Positions 33,261 to 40,828 of a stretch of DNA of 64,000 nt are shown piece by piece (positions within the stretch are counted from its first letter, which is position 1; the number at the start of each line of letters is the position of its first letter). A program made the position numbers and the translations under genes. Location: assembly GCA_017516745.1 (NCBI GenBank), contig JAFXBF010000014.1, positions 1-64,000 on the forward strand. Reading direction: 5' to 3'. A model generated the notes under the pieces. The model ran no database searches and had not been told where the DNA came from. It saw nothing but the letters and a program-made list of their open reading frames with translations. Source of the DNA: Clostridia bacterium. GTDB lineage: Bacteria; Bacillota; Clostridia; Oscillospirales; Acutalibacteraceae.

Positions 33261-34109
33261 ATGAACACAATAAAGTTAAACGCTCCTGCGAAAATTAATC
33301 TTTTACTCGACATAATAAAATTATTGCCCAACGGTTATCACAGCCTGTTTATGGTTATGCAGGCGGTTGACCTGTGTGATGAGGTTGAAGTTTCACTTCG
33401 TGATGACGGTGAAATCACGCTTGAGTGTACCGAAAAGGCTCTGCCGACGGACGAAAAAAACATCGCTTACAAAGCGGCTGTAAAGTTTTTTGAAGAAACT
33501 AATCTGAAACTCGGTGCAGACATAAAACTCACCAAAAACATTCCGTTTGAAGCAGGTCTTGCAGGCGGCAGCACGGATGCGGCTGCTGTACTGAAAGCAC
33601 TGAATACGCTTTGTCAAACAAATCTTTCCAATGAAGAGCTTTGCAAAATCGGTGTAAAGCTCGGTGCGGACGTACCTTTTTGTATCTGCGGCGGCACTAT
33701 GCTCGCTCAGGATATCGGTCAGGTGCTTTCGCCCTTGCCAAAGCTTCCCGAGTGTTACATTGTCCTCGTCAAGCCCGAGGCAGGCGTTTCCACCAAGGAG
33801 GCTTTTGCTGCCTTCGATTCGTGCGAAACAATCCGCCACCCCGATTGCACGGCTATGCTCCACGCCGCCGCAAACGGCGATTTTGCAGGGATGATGAACA
33901 ATGTCGGCAACGTTTTTGAGCAGTTTGTCGAAGTTCCGCAAAGGGCGGATATCAAGGCGATTATGCGTGAGTGCGGCTGCCTTGCCTGCTGTATGAGCGG
34001 CAGCGGCCCCACCGTTTTCGGCGTTTTTGATACAAAAGAAAAAGCGGAAAACTGTGTTGCGAAAATTCCGACAAAGCTCGGTAAAGTATATCTTACCAAA
34101 CCGATATAA
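33261..34109 (+). CDS. ispE: 4-diphosphocytidyl-2-C-methyl-D-erythritol kinase
   Basis: ATP-dependent step of the MEP isoprenoid pathway. 282 residues. GHMP-kinase motifs: APAKINLLLDI (4-14), the phosphate loop PFEAGLAGGSTDAAAVL near 93, and CCMSGSGPTVFGVF near 242. ATG at 33261 follows GGGAGGG; a longer open frame back to 33102 only reads through the repeat element and is not credible. A perfect bidirectional terminator follows. Confidence 0.95.
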   Translation: MNTIKLNAPAKINLLLDIIKLLPNGYHSLFMVMQAVDLCDEVEVSLRDDGEITLECTEKALPTDEKNIAYKAAVKFFEETNLKLGADIKLTKNIPFEAGLAGGSTDAAAVLKALNTLCQTNLSNEELCKIGVKLGADVPFCICGGTMLAQDIGQVLSPLPKLPECYIVLVKPEAGVSTKEAFAAFDSCETIRHPDCTAMLHAAANGDFAGMMNNVGNVFEQFVEVPQRADIKAIMRECGCLACCMSGSGPTVFGVFDTKEKAENCVAKIPTKLGKVYLTKPI

Positions 34110-34117
34110 CAGTAATT

Positions 34118-34157
34118 AAATAAGGTGCTTGATTTTGCAAAATCAAGCACCTTATTT
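34118..34157. terminator. Bidirectional terminator between ispE and trxA
   Basis: AAATAAGGTGCTTGATTTTG folds back on its exact complement; T-rich flanks on both strands. Confidence 0.85.
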
Positions 34158-34162
34158 ATAAT

Positions 34163-34468
34163 TTATTTCACCATTTCAAGAATTGCTCTTTTGGGTTTGA
34201 CACCGACGGAGCTTGAAACAACGGCGCCGTTTTTGATAACGAAGAGTGACGGAATTGTCATCACGCCGAATTTTTGAGCAAGCTCGGGCTCGCTGTCAAT
34301 GTTGATTTTACCGACGGTGATATCGGGGTTTTCGTCCGAAATCTGTTCAATCACAGGCATAAGCGTTCTGCAAGGACCGCACCAGTCGGCATAGAAATCG
34401 AGTAAAACCGTTTTGTCACTTTTTAATACGAGATTTTCAAAATTTTCCTTGTTGATAATAGCTGCCAT
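34163..34468 (-). CDS. trxA: Thioredoxin
   Basis: 101-residue protein-disulfide reductase. The active site WCGPC has C30 and C33; the cis-Pro is in MTIPSLFV. Canonical length and fold. ATG at 34468 follows AGAGGTG; the GTG nine bases earlier overlaps that site. It lies 41 bases after the OhrR-like gene on the same strand with no terminator between, so it is probably under that regulator. Confidence 0.95.
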   Translation of the reverse strand: MAAIINKENFENLVLKSDKTVLLDFYADWCGPCRTLMPVIEQISDENPDITVGKINIDSEPELAQKFGVMTIPSLFVIKNGAVVSSSVGVKPKRAILEMVK

Positions 34469-34509
34469 TTGTTTCACCTCTTATTTTTAATTATTTTGTC
34501 CTCTTGCTT

Positions 34510-34944
34510 TTATTTTACTCCGAGAATTTTATGCATCAGAGTGTGCAATTGCGTTGCTTCTTCAGCGCTCAGCTTAACACAGCCTGCCATTTTCTGCGGA
34601 ATTTCAACAGCCTTTTCTTTGAGCGCTTCGCCCTCGGGAGTGATTTCGACGGTTAGAATTCTCTCGTCCTCCTTTGAGCGGTAGCGGCTTACAAAGCTCT
34701 TTGCCTCAAGGCTTTTGAGTACAGGTGTAAGTGTGCCTGAGTCAAGAAAAAGTTTTTCGCCAAGGTGCTTTACATTTATCTTTTTTTCTTCCCAGAAAAC
34801 CATCATTGCAATATACTGCGTATAGGTCAGGTCAAGCTCGTCAAGAAACGGTCTGTAGCGCTTGACTATCTCACGGGATGCGGCATATATCGGAAAGCAA
34901 AGCTGGTTTTCAAGCCGGATACAGTCGTATTTTGAATTGTTCAT
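34510..34944 (-). CDS. ohrR: MarR-family organic-peroxide sensor (OhrR-like)
   Basis: 144-residue winged-helix repressor. The N-terminal LENQLCFPIYAASRE contains the reactive Cys16 at the position of the OhrR peroxide-sensing cysteine; the next conserved segments YTQYIAMMVFWEE and LFLDSGTLTPVLKSLE match OhrR closely. A second Cys8 could allow a disulfide. ATG at 34944 follows GGAGG. A perfect 20-bp palindrome overlaps its promoter, so autorepression is likely, released by peroxide. The usual partner ohrA is absent; the next gene is thioredoxin. Confidence 0.88.
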   Translation of the reverse strand: MNNSKYDCIRLENQLCFPIYAASREIVKRYRPFLDELDLTYTQYIAMMVFWEEKKINVKHLGEKLFLDSGTLTPVLKSLEAKSFVSRYRSKEDERILTVEITPEGEALKEKAVEIPQKMAGCVKLSAEEATQLHTLMHKILGVK

Positions 34945-34969
34945 CGGAATGCACCTCCATTGCGTTAAG

Positions 34970-34989
34970 TTCAATTGAGCTCAATTGAA
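34970..34989. promoter_or_regulatory. OhrR-type operator
   Basis: TTCAATTGAGCTCAATTGAA, a perfect palindrome touching the -10 of the ohrR promoter; the AATT-rich half sites fit MarR/OhrR operators. Confidence 0.7.
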
Positions 34990-35017
34990 TTGTATCATCT
35001 TAATTTCGTTTTGTCAA
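34989..35017 (-). promoter_or_regulatory. Promoter of ohrR-trxA
   Basis: TTGACA (35017-35012), 17 bases, TACAAT (34994-34989) on the minus strand. Confidence 0.8.
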
Positions 35018-35037
35018 CACTTTTTTGCAAAAAAATA

Positions 35038-35073
35038 AAAACGACACTTCCGCAAAAACGAAAGTGCCGTAAA
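35038..35073 (-). terminator. Terminator after ddh
   Basis: CGGCACTTTCG pairs with CGGAAGTGTCG, followed by TTTTTATTTTTTT on the minus strand. Confidence 0.7.
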
Positions 35074-35133
35074 CGGTTTAGGTTAAAGAAATAAATTACA
35101 GTTTAGTGGTTTCACCACTAAACTGTAATTTGA

Positions 35134-35270
35134 AATAAGAAAGAATAAATAATAAAGAATAAAGAATAAAGGTGGGTGGGCTACGCCCACACCCATTATA
35201 TATTCGGGTGCGGGTGTCCCGCCATCAATTATTATTTCTTATTTATTCTTTATTCTCTATTCTTTTAGCA
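35134..35270. repeat. Heptad-armed repeat, copy F (AATAAAG type)
   Basis: Arms are AATAAAG-type 7-bp units and their inverse. The core has TGGGCTACGCCCA and GGGTGCGGGTGTCCCGCC. A TACAGTTTAGTGG/CCACTAAACTGTA hairpin lies just outside. Together with the terminator, operator and promoter this accounts for the 34945-35301 gap. Confidence 0.75.
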
Positions 35271-35301
35271 ACAATTTATTGTTGCGCTAAACTGTAATTT
35301 A

Positions 35302-36285
35302 TTAAAGAAGTTCTTTTCTCAGCTCTGCGCCTGATTTTGCGCTCAGGTATGCAGGGGGGACATCGAAAACGGTTTTACAGCCGCACATACCCTCTTTGCT
35401 CATTCTCGCCGCCGCTCTGGCGAAGCAGACTATTACGCTTGCGGTGAATTCGGGGTTTGAATCGAGCTTGAGGCTGTATTCGATAATGTGGCTGTTTTCA
35501 AGGTCTGCGCCTGTTTTGCCGCTGCGGATAACGAAACCGCCGTGGGGAATACCGCTGTGGTTTGCGTTGAGCTCTTCCTGCGAAATAAAGTTGACTGTTG
35601 TGTCGTAATCGGCAAAGTAGTTGGGCATATTTTTGATTTCTTCCTCAATATTTGCCTTGTCTGCGCCGTCCTTTGCGACAACAAAGCACTCTCTTGTGTG
35701 CTTTTCTCTTGTTGTCAGCTCGGGGTTTGCACCGCTTCTGACTGCTTCAAGTGCCGCATCAACAGGTACTGTGTACTGCTTGCCGTCCGCAACACCGTCA
35801 ACACGGCGTATAGCATCGGAATGACCCTGGCTTACACCCTTGCCCCAGAAGGTGTAGTCCTTGCCGTCGGGCAGAATTGCGCCGCCGTAAAGACGGTTGA
35901 GCGAAAACATACCGGGATCCCAGCCGACGGAAATCATGGCAATTTTTCCGCTTTCCGTTGCAGCCTTGTCAACATTGTCAAAGTGCTCGGGAATTTTTGC
36001 GTGGGTGTCGAAGCTGTCAACAACGTTGAAAAGCTTTGCAAGTGCAGGTGTTTGTTCGGGTAGGTCGGTTGCACTGCCGCCGCAGATTATCATAACGTCT
36101 ATTTTATCGGTCATTTTTTCGGCATCCTCTGTTTTGTAAACAGAAACGCCGGGTGTGTTGATTTTAACGGTTGCAGGATCCCTGCGTGAGAAAACGGCAA
36201 CAAGCTCCATATCGCTGTTCTGCTTTATTGCGTTTTCAACGCCTCTGCCTAGGTTACCGTAGCCGTAAATACCGATTCTTATCAT
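35302..36285 (-). CDS. ddh: meso-Diaminopimelate dehydrogenase
   Basis: One-step reductive amination to meso-diaminopimelate for lysine and peptidoglycan. 327 residues. N-terminal Rossmann GIYGYGNLGRGVE (5-17), VFSRRDP near 31, then VGWDPGMFSLNRLYG and FWGKGVSQGHSDAIRR near 150, which define the family. Clostridia often use this short route. Its promoter is not evident directly upstream; repeat elements occupy the next 370 bases and a minus-strand promoter/hairpin lies beyond them. Confidence 0.95.
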   Translation of the reverse strand: MIRIGIYGYGNLGRGVENAIKQNSDMELVAVFSRRDPATVKINTPGVSVYKTEDAEKMTDKIDVMIICGGSATDLPEQTPALAKLFNVVDSFDTHAKIPEHFDNVDKAATESGKIAMISVGWDPGMFSLNRLYGGAILPDGKDYTFWGKGVSQGHSDAIRRVDGVADGKQYTVPVDAALEAVRSGANPELTTREKHTRECFVVAKDGADKANIEEEIKNMPNYFADYDTTVNFISQEELNANHSGIPHGGFVIRSGKTGADLENSHIIEYSLKLDSNPEFTASVIVCFARAAARMSKEGMCGCKTVFDVPPAYLSAKSGAELRKELL

Positions 36286-36426
36286 TTAAAAGCGCCTCCG
36301 TAATATATATGACAACGAAAATATAACATAATAATTTATATTATTCAATAACAATTTTTACAAAATGCTTTCAAGTATATGAAACTTTTTTGTTATAGAT
36401 TAAATTATGGTTTGTCGGGGACAAAC

Positions 36427-36640
36427 AATGCAAAATGCAAAGTTCAAAATGCAAAATTGTGGGAGGGCTTTGCCCTCACCCAATTATAAAAAACTATTAT
36501 CTATCTCATATTTATTATCTTTTATCTCTTATCTCACGTTGATTTGAAATGTCGTTTAGATAATAGATAAGAGATAATATTGAATAGATAATAATAATTC
36601 GGAGCGAAGCGACCCTTAACTTTGCACTTTGCATTTATTT
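36427..36640. repeat. Heptad-armed repeat, copy G (nested)
   Basis: Outer arms are TGCAAA-type with the GGAGGGCTTTGCCCTC and CGGAGCGAAGCGACCC cores. Between them sits an inner pair of inverted arms made of ATAATAG/ATAAGAG 7-bp units (36489-36590), as if one element had entered another. Confidence 0.75.
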
Positions 36641-36663
36641 CGGCAAACCGTAATTTGCCAAAC

Positions 36664-36688
36664 AAAAAGGGACATCTACGGATGCCCC
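36664..36688 (-). terminator. Minus-strand hairpin with T-run close to a promoter
   Basis: GGGGCATC-CGTA-GATGTCCC followed by TTTTT on the minus strand; it begins only a few bases after the predicted start of the promoter at 36698-36727. Confidence 0.6.
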
Positions 36689-36697
36689 AACATTTAC

Positions 36698-36727
36698 ACT
36701 ATAGCAAATCACCGGGCACATTGTCAA
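36698..36727 (-). promoter_or_regulatory. Minus-strand promoter in the ddh upstream region
   Basis: TTGACA, 18 bases, TATAGT with an extended TGC just before it. Transcription would start near 36691 and meet the hairpin at once. Confidence 0.6.
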
Positions 36728-36813
36728 TACAATGTGGAAAACTTATGTGCATAATCACTACAATTCTGCGAACTGCACAATTATTTGCACAAAAAGTTGT
36801 ACAAAATTGCGTC

Positions 36814-36842
36814 TTGCAAAAGAGAAATTTATGTGTTATTGT
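36814..36842 (+). promoter_or_regulatory. Promoter of the orphan A-rich transcription unit
   Basis: TTGCAA (36814-36819), 17 bases, TATTGT (36837-36842). TTGCAA -35 hexamers also precede rsfS and purF in this window. Confidence 0.55.
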
Positions 36843-36848
36843 ATAGAC

Positions 36849-37313
36849 ACAGAGAGGTGATACCAATGTACAGGTAAAAACCTGAAGGCTCAATAAACTC
36901 GGAGCTTTAAGCTGAAAATTAAATATAAATTCCAAAAGATTAAACCTAAAACAAAAAACAAAAATATGTTAAAGGAAAAATCTGAACCTTCTGGAAAAAA
37001 CAAAAAACAAAAAACTGCAAGAACAAAAACCAAAATTTAAACTCAGCTTAAAGTTAATACAAACAGAGTAAAAAGAGCCGCAGCTACGGCCTTCATAAAA
37101 AAACGAAAGAATCCAAAACAGCATCAAGGGAATCTTGCTTACAAGATAATAAAGACCAAATGAGTGTATGAAAAAAGGATTGTAAAAACGTAAAAAGAAG
37201 GTCGGACGATACAACGAAAGAGAGGTATACAAAAAGATGTTAGATACTAAGAATGAACAGAAATAACCCTTGACAGGTTGTGTAAAGAAACACTTGTCAA
37301 GGGTTATTTCAAT
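36849..37313 (+). ncRNA. Putative orphan RNA, A-rich, promoter to terminator
   Basis: About 465 bases between a promoter and a strong terminator, with no ORF longer than about 45 codons on the plus strand. The start has AGAGGTGATACC and ATG-TAC-AGG-TAA, a three-codon ORF whose initiation region is identical over 14 bases to that of the PHP gene at 32.27 kb. Beyond it the strand is about half A, with local hairpins (GCCG/CGGC near 37079, ATCTTG/CAAGAT near 37131). One frame reads as Lys-rich peptide fragments split by stops, so a decayed gene is the alternative. I do not recognise an Rfam family. Confidence 0.45.
37263..37313 (+). terminator. Terminator of the orphan unit
   Basis: AATAACCCTTGACA pairs with TGTCAAGGGTTATT around a GTGT/ACAC inner stem, followed by TTTT. 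Confidence 0.8.
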
Positions 37314-37345
37314 TTTGGGGAGAATTATTTATGAATATAAAAACA

Positions 37346-37382
37346 TAAAGCTGTCTGTACGCTTGCACAGACAGCTTCGCTT
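37346..37382 (-). terminator. Terminator of the TVP38-type gene
   Basis: AAGCTGTCTGT pairs with ACAGACAGCTT; T-rich on both sides. Confidence 0.7.
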
Positions 37383-37383
37383 T

Positions 37384-38070
37384 TTATTTATCTGTTTTGT
37401 TTTTCTTCTGTTTGATTGCCCATCTGACTATAAACACAACCGCTATAACGGGCACAATGCAAAGCACGGCCTTGAGCAGAAGCTCCATCGGGAAAATTTC
37501 ATAAATTCTGTCGCCCACAAGGGTGAAGGCAATAACTCTCGGTGCAATGCCGAGCACGGAAATGAGCATATAGCGTATAAAGGGGAGCTTGATTGAGCCG
37601 AGGAAAAGGCTCGCAAAATCAATGGGGAAAACGGGGAGCAGGCGGATTACGAAAAGCGAGGAAAACTTGGATTTGTCCTGCATATTCAGCAGTTTTTCGC
37701 CGCCCTTGGCTTTTTTTATGAGCTTCTGCACATATTCTCCGCCGAGTGCTCTGCCAAGCCAGTATGTAACGCCGACCTCGAGTGCTATTCCGCAGATGCT
37801 TATAAACAGCGCCGTTGACAAATCAAACGCCATACCCACAGAAACGTAAATGAGCATTGCAGGAATTACAAAGGTGAAGCCCTTGAGCACGAATATTCCC
37901 ATACCCACTAAAATTGCCGCTGCTTCACCGGGTGCGGAATCAACAATTTTGCGCACGTCAATGTTTACAAGGCGGTCGTAATTTATCAGCACAACCGTGA
38001 AGAGTACGGCAAGCACGCCGAGCCTTAGCACAAGCGGCAGAACTTCTTTTTTTACAAAATTCTTATCCAA
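37384..38070 (-). CDS. TVP38/TMEM64-family membrane protein (VTT domain)
   Basis: 228 residues with about six membrane helices. The VTT core is visible: VIPAMLIYVSVGMAFD, then YWLGRALGGEYVQKL and the loop FSSLFVIRLLPVFPIDFAS. Proteins of this family are linked to lipid scrambling and polyprenyl-phosphate recycling. It is the second VTT protein in the window after the GT8 fusion. Lies 45 bases downstream of the Ca2+ ATPase gene on the same strand, so cotranscription is likely. Confidence 0.88.
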   Translation of the reverse strand: MDKNFVKKEVLPLVLRLGVLAVLFTVVLINYDRLVNIDVRKIVDSAPGEAAAILVGMGIFVLKGFTFVIPAMLIYVSVGMAFDLSTALFISICGIALEVGVTYWLGRALGGEYVQKLIKKAKGGEKLLNMQDKSKFSSLFVIRLLPVFPIDFASLFLGSIKLPFIRYMLISVLGIAPRVIAFTLVGDRIYEIFPMELLLKAVLCIVPVIAVVFIVRWAIKQKKNKTDK

Positions 38071-38115
38071 GGTTTTTTCTTCCTTTATTTGTAGTCACGG
38101 TTATACAGTATAATA

Positions 38116-40647
38116 TCAATTCCTTCTTTTTGTCAACAATTTTGACATTTCAACGGTAACCGTTATGAACAGACTCAATGCCGCAACCGTCAGCCATTGT
38201 ACGGCGGTGAGAGGTACGGTGTCAAAAATACTGCACAGCGGTGCTATTGTGGCAACGGAAACCTGTAACGCAAGGCAGACAAGCAGGGCAACGTTCATTT
38301 TACCGTTGCCGAAAGGCCCGATTTTAAACAGCGGCTGTTCGCTGCGTGAATTAAGAGCGTGCAACAGCTCGGTTATGCTCAAAGTGCAGAAGCAGACCGT
38401 GCGTGCAGCTTCAAGCCCCCAGAGAAGATTTGCAGCAACAAAGCCGAGCAGGGCAGGCGCACCCACGAGCATACCCTCAATTGCAATGTCAAACCAACCG
38501 CCCCGTGTAAAAAGTCCCTTTTTCGGGTCAGCGGGCGGCCGCTTCATTATGTCGGGCTCGATTTTTTCCGTGCCGAGTGCCATGCCGGGCAGGGAGTCGG
38601 TGACAAGATTTGTCCACAGCAGCTGGATGGGCAGCATCGGCGCAGGCAGGCGCATAATTCCGGCAAAGAGAATGAGCATAATTTCGCCTATGTTACTGCT
38701 AATCATAAAGCGGATAACCTTTTTTATGTTGTCGTAAATTCCTCTGCCCTCACGCACGGCACGCACTATTGTGGCAAAGTTGTCGTCGGCAAGGACTATG
38801 TCGGCTGCGCCCTTTGCAACCTGTGTGCCGCTTCTGCCCATTGCACAGCCTATGTCCGCTGCCTTCAGCGCAGGCGCATCGTTTACGCCGTCACCCGTCA
38901 TTGCGGTAATTTCTCCGTTTGCCTGAAGCGCACGGACAATTCTGACCTTGTGTTCAGGGCTGACACGGGCAAAAACACGGATGCTTTTTACTTTTTCTTT
39001 CAGCTCATTTTCACTCAATGCGTCAAGCTGACTGCCAGTTAAAACGGCTGAATTGTCCTCGGTAAGGCCGAGCCTTTTTGCAATTGCAAGAGCGGTTTTC
39101 GGGTTGTCGCCCGTAATCATAACGGGCGTGATTCCTGCCTGACGGCACTCCTTTATCGCCTGCACGGCTTCCTTTCTTTCGGGGTCTTCAATGCCGATAA
39201 GCCCGAGAAAATTCAGATTATTTCTGTCAGCTTTTTCTGTTTTGTTCAGTTCCTTTGCCGCAACCGCAAGCACACGCAGGCCGTCCCGAGCCATAAGGTC
39301 GTTATAATAATTTGCGTTACCGGTGCCCGTGCAAAGCGGAAGCACTCTTTCGGGTGCACCCTTGGTGATGAAATATTTTTTTGAGTTTACTTTTACCGTA
39401 ACACTCATCATTTTGTCGGTCGAGTTGAACGGAATTTCGTGCAGCCTTTCTCCCTGCTTTTCGGCGGAATACTTTTTTGCGGCGGTGACAATTGCCTTCT
39501 CCGTCGGCTCACCTGATTGGGCTGTTGCGTTACAGCAAAGCGCACCGAAGCCGAGGATTTCCTTGGCTTTTTCATCTGTAAAAGCAGTTTCACCGTTTGG
39601 TGAATAAAGTCGGCAGACGGTCATTTTATTCTGTGTCAGCGTGCCCGTTTTGTCAGAGCAGATATAGGTGGCGCTTCCAAGCGCTTCAACCGCCGTGAGC
39701 TTTCGCACTATCGCCTTTGCCTTTGCCATTCTGCCGAGCCCCGAGCTTAAAACAATCGTGACAACGGCAGGCAGACCCTCGGGAATTGCTGCAACGGCAA
39801 GACTTATTGCAAGCATAAAGCTTGCAAGCAGACCGTCGTGCCTGAGCATACCCATTGCAAAAACAAGCAGGCAGATTGCAACCGCACCTATTCCGAGCAC
39901 TCTGCTGATTTTTTCAAGGCGAAGCTGTAAGGGTGTCTGCGGCGATTTTTCTTTGCCCAGCATATCCGCAATTTTTCCAATCTGCGTGTCCATACCCGTT
40001 GCGGTGACTATTGCTTTTCCGTGCCCCGTAAGTACGGTTGTCGAAGCGAAAACGCAGGTTTTCCTCTCGGCAACGGGCGTTTCTTGCGCTAATTTTGCAA
40101 AGGCGTTTTTGCTTGCAGGCAGGGCTTCGCCCGTGAGTGCGCTTTCGTCACAGCTTATTTCAACGCTCTCAATAAGCCTTGCGTCCGCAGGCACTCTGTC
40201 ACCTGCCGTAAGCAGAATTATGTCGCCCGTAACAACCTGTATGGCAGGAATTTTATTGAGTTTACCGTCACGGAAAACCGTTGCATCGGGTGCGGAAAGC
40301 TCCTTTAATTTTTCAATGGCGTGTTCTGCCTTTGCCTCCTGAATAACGCCGACAACGGCGTTGACTATAACTATGCCGACTATGATTATCGGGTCTATGT
40401 AGCTGCCGTTTTCTTCGGCATAGGCCGTGAAAAAAGAAACAACGGCAGCAATGATGAGCGTTATTACCATCGGGTCGCTCAGCTGCGAAAGGAATTTTAA
40501 AACGATATTGCCGTTTTTCTTTTCCTTAAGCCTGTTTTCGCCGTTTTCCTCAAGCCGCCTTTTCGCCTGTGAGCGTGTAAGACCGCTTTGTATATCAACA
40601 CCGAGCAGTTTTGCCGTTTGCGGAATATCCGCACAATAAAAATCCAT
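38116..40647 (-). CDS. P-type Ca2+-transporting ATPase
   Basis: 843 residues, P2-type ATPase pumping Ca2+ out of the cytoplasm. N-terminal cation-ATPase domain; TGEA dephosphorylation motif at 172-175; ion-binding PEGLP at 289-293; phosphorylated Asp332 in SDKTGTLTQNK; nucleotide-binding KGAPERV; hinge GDGVNDAPALK near 605; and NLVTDSLPGMALG in a late helix, which carries the Asn/Asp calcium ligands. The intact E290 and N/D pair favour Ca2+ over Mn2+ or Na+. Ten membrane helices as expected. Starts after AAAGGGGAAAG. Probably an operon with the downstream TVP38-type gene. Confidence 0.93.
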   Translation of the reverse strand: MDFYCADIPQTAKLLGVDIQSGLTRSQAKRRLEENGENRLKEKKNGNIVLKFLSQLSDPMVITLIIAAVVSFFTAYAEENGSYIDPIIIVGIVIVNAVVGVIQEAKAEHAIEKLKELSAPDATVFRDGKLNKIPAIQVVTGDIILLTAGDRVPADARLIESVEISCDESALTGEALPASKNAFAKLAQETPVAERKTCVFASTTVLTGHGKAIVTATGMDTQIGKIADMLGKEKSPQTPLQLRLEKISRVLGIGAVAICLLVFAMGMLRHDGLLASFMLAISLAVAAIPEGLPAVVTIVLSSGLGRMAKAKAIVRKLTAVEALGSATYICSDKTGTLTQNKMTVCRLYSPNGETAFTDEKAKEILGFGALCCNATAQSGEPTEKAIVTAAKKYSAEKQGERLHEIPFNSTDKMMSVTVKVNSKKYFITKGAPERVLPLCTGTGNANYYNDLMARDGLRVLAVAAKELNKTEKADRNNLNFLGLIGIEDPERKEAVQAIKECRQAGITPVMITGDNPKTALAIAKRLGLTEDNSAVLTGSQLDALSENELKEKVKSIRVFARVSPEHKVRIVRALQANGEITAMTGDGVNDAPALKAADIGCAMGRSGTQVAKGAADIVLADDNFATIVRAVREGRGIYDNIKKVIRFMISSNIGEIMLILFAGIMRLPAPMLPIQLLWTNLVTDSLPGMALGTEKIEPDIMKRPPADPKKGLFTRGGWFDIAIEGMLVGAPALLGFVAANLLWGLEAARTVCFCTLSITELLHALNSRSEQPLFKIGPFGNGKMNVALLVCLALQVSVATIAPLCSIFDTVPLTAVQWLTVAALSLFITVTVEMSKLLTKRRN

Positions 40648-40718
40648 ATTCTTTCCCCTTCAAAATATACTGGTTAAGTATATGAAGAAGAGAAAGAATT
40701 TATGGCTGAACGGAAATT

Positions 40719-40788
40719 AATGAATAATTATAATGGGTGAGGGCGAAGCCCTCCCACAATTTTGCGTTTTGCATTTTGCACTTTGCAC
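40719..40788. repeat. Heptad-armed repeat, fragment H (right half)
   Basis: GAGGGC-GAA-GCCCTC hairpin with TTTTGCA-type heptads; only a short TGAATAAT trace on the left. Confidence 0.65.
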
Positions 40789-40792
40789 TAAA

Positions 40793-40824
40793 AAACAGCT
40801 TACCCGAAATCGGATAAGCTGTTA
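40793..40824 (-). terminator. Terminator after the LRR gene
   Basis: AACAGCTTATCCG pairs with CGGGTAAGCTGTT, followed by TTTTT on the minus strand. Confidence 0.8.
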
Positions 40825-40828
40825 AAGT

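Noticed and set aside
36733..36754. DnaA boxes / origin (TGTGGAAAA, TGTGCATAA)
   Set aside because: One exact and one imperfect box can occur by chance; no dnaA, parAB, or box cluster nearby.
36969..37232. 87-codon Phe-rich frame on the minus strand of the orphan unit
   Set aside because: It only mirrors the A-rich strand (TTT codons), has no promoter or ribosome site.
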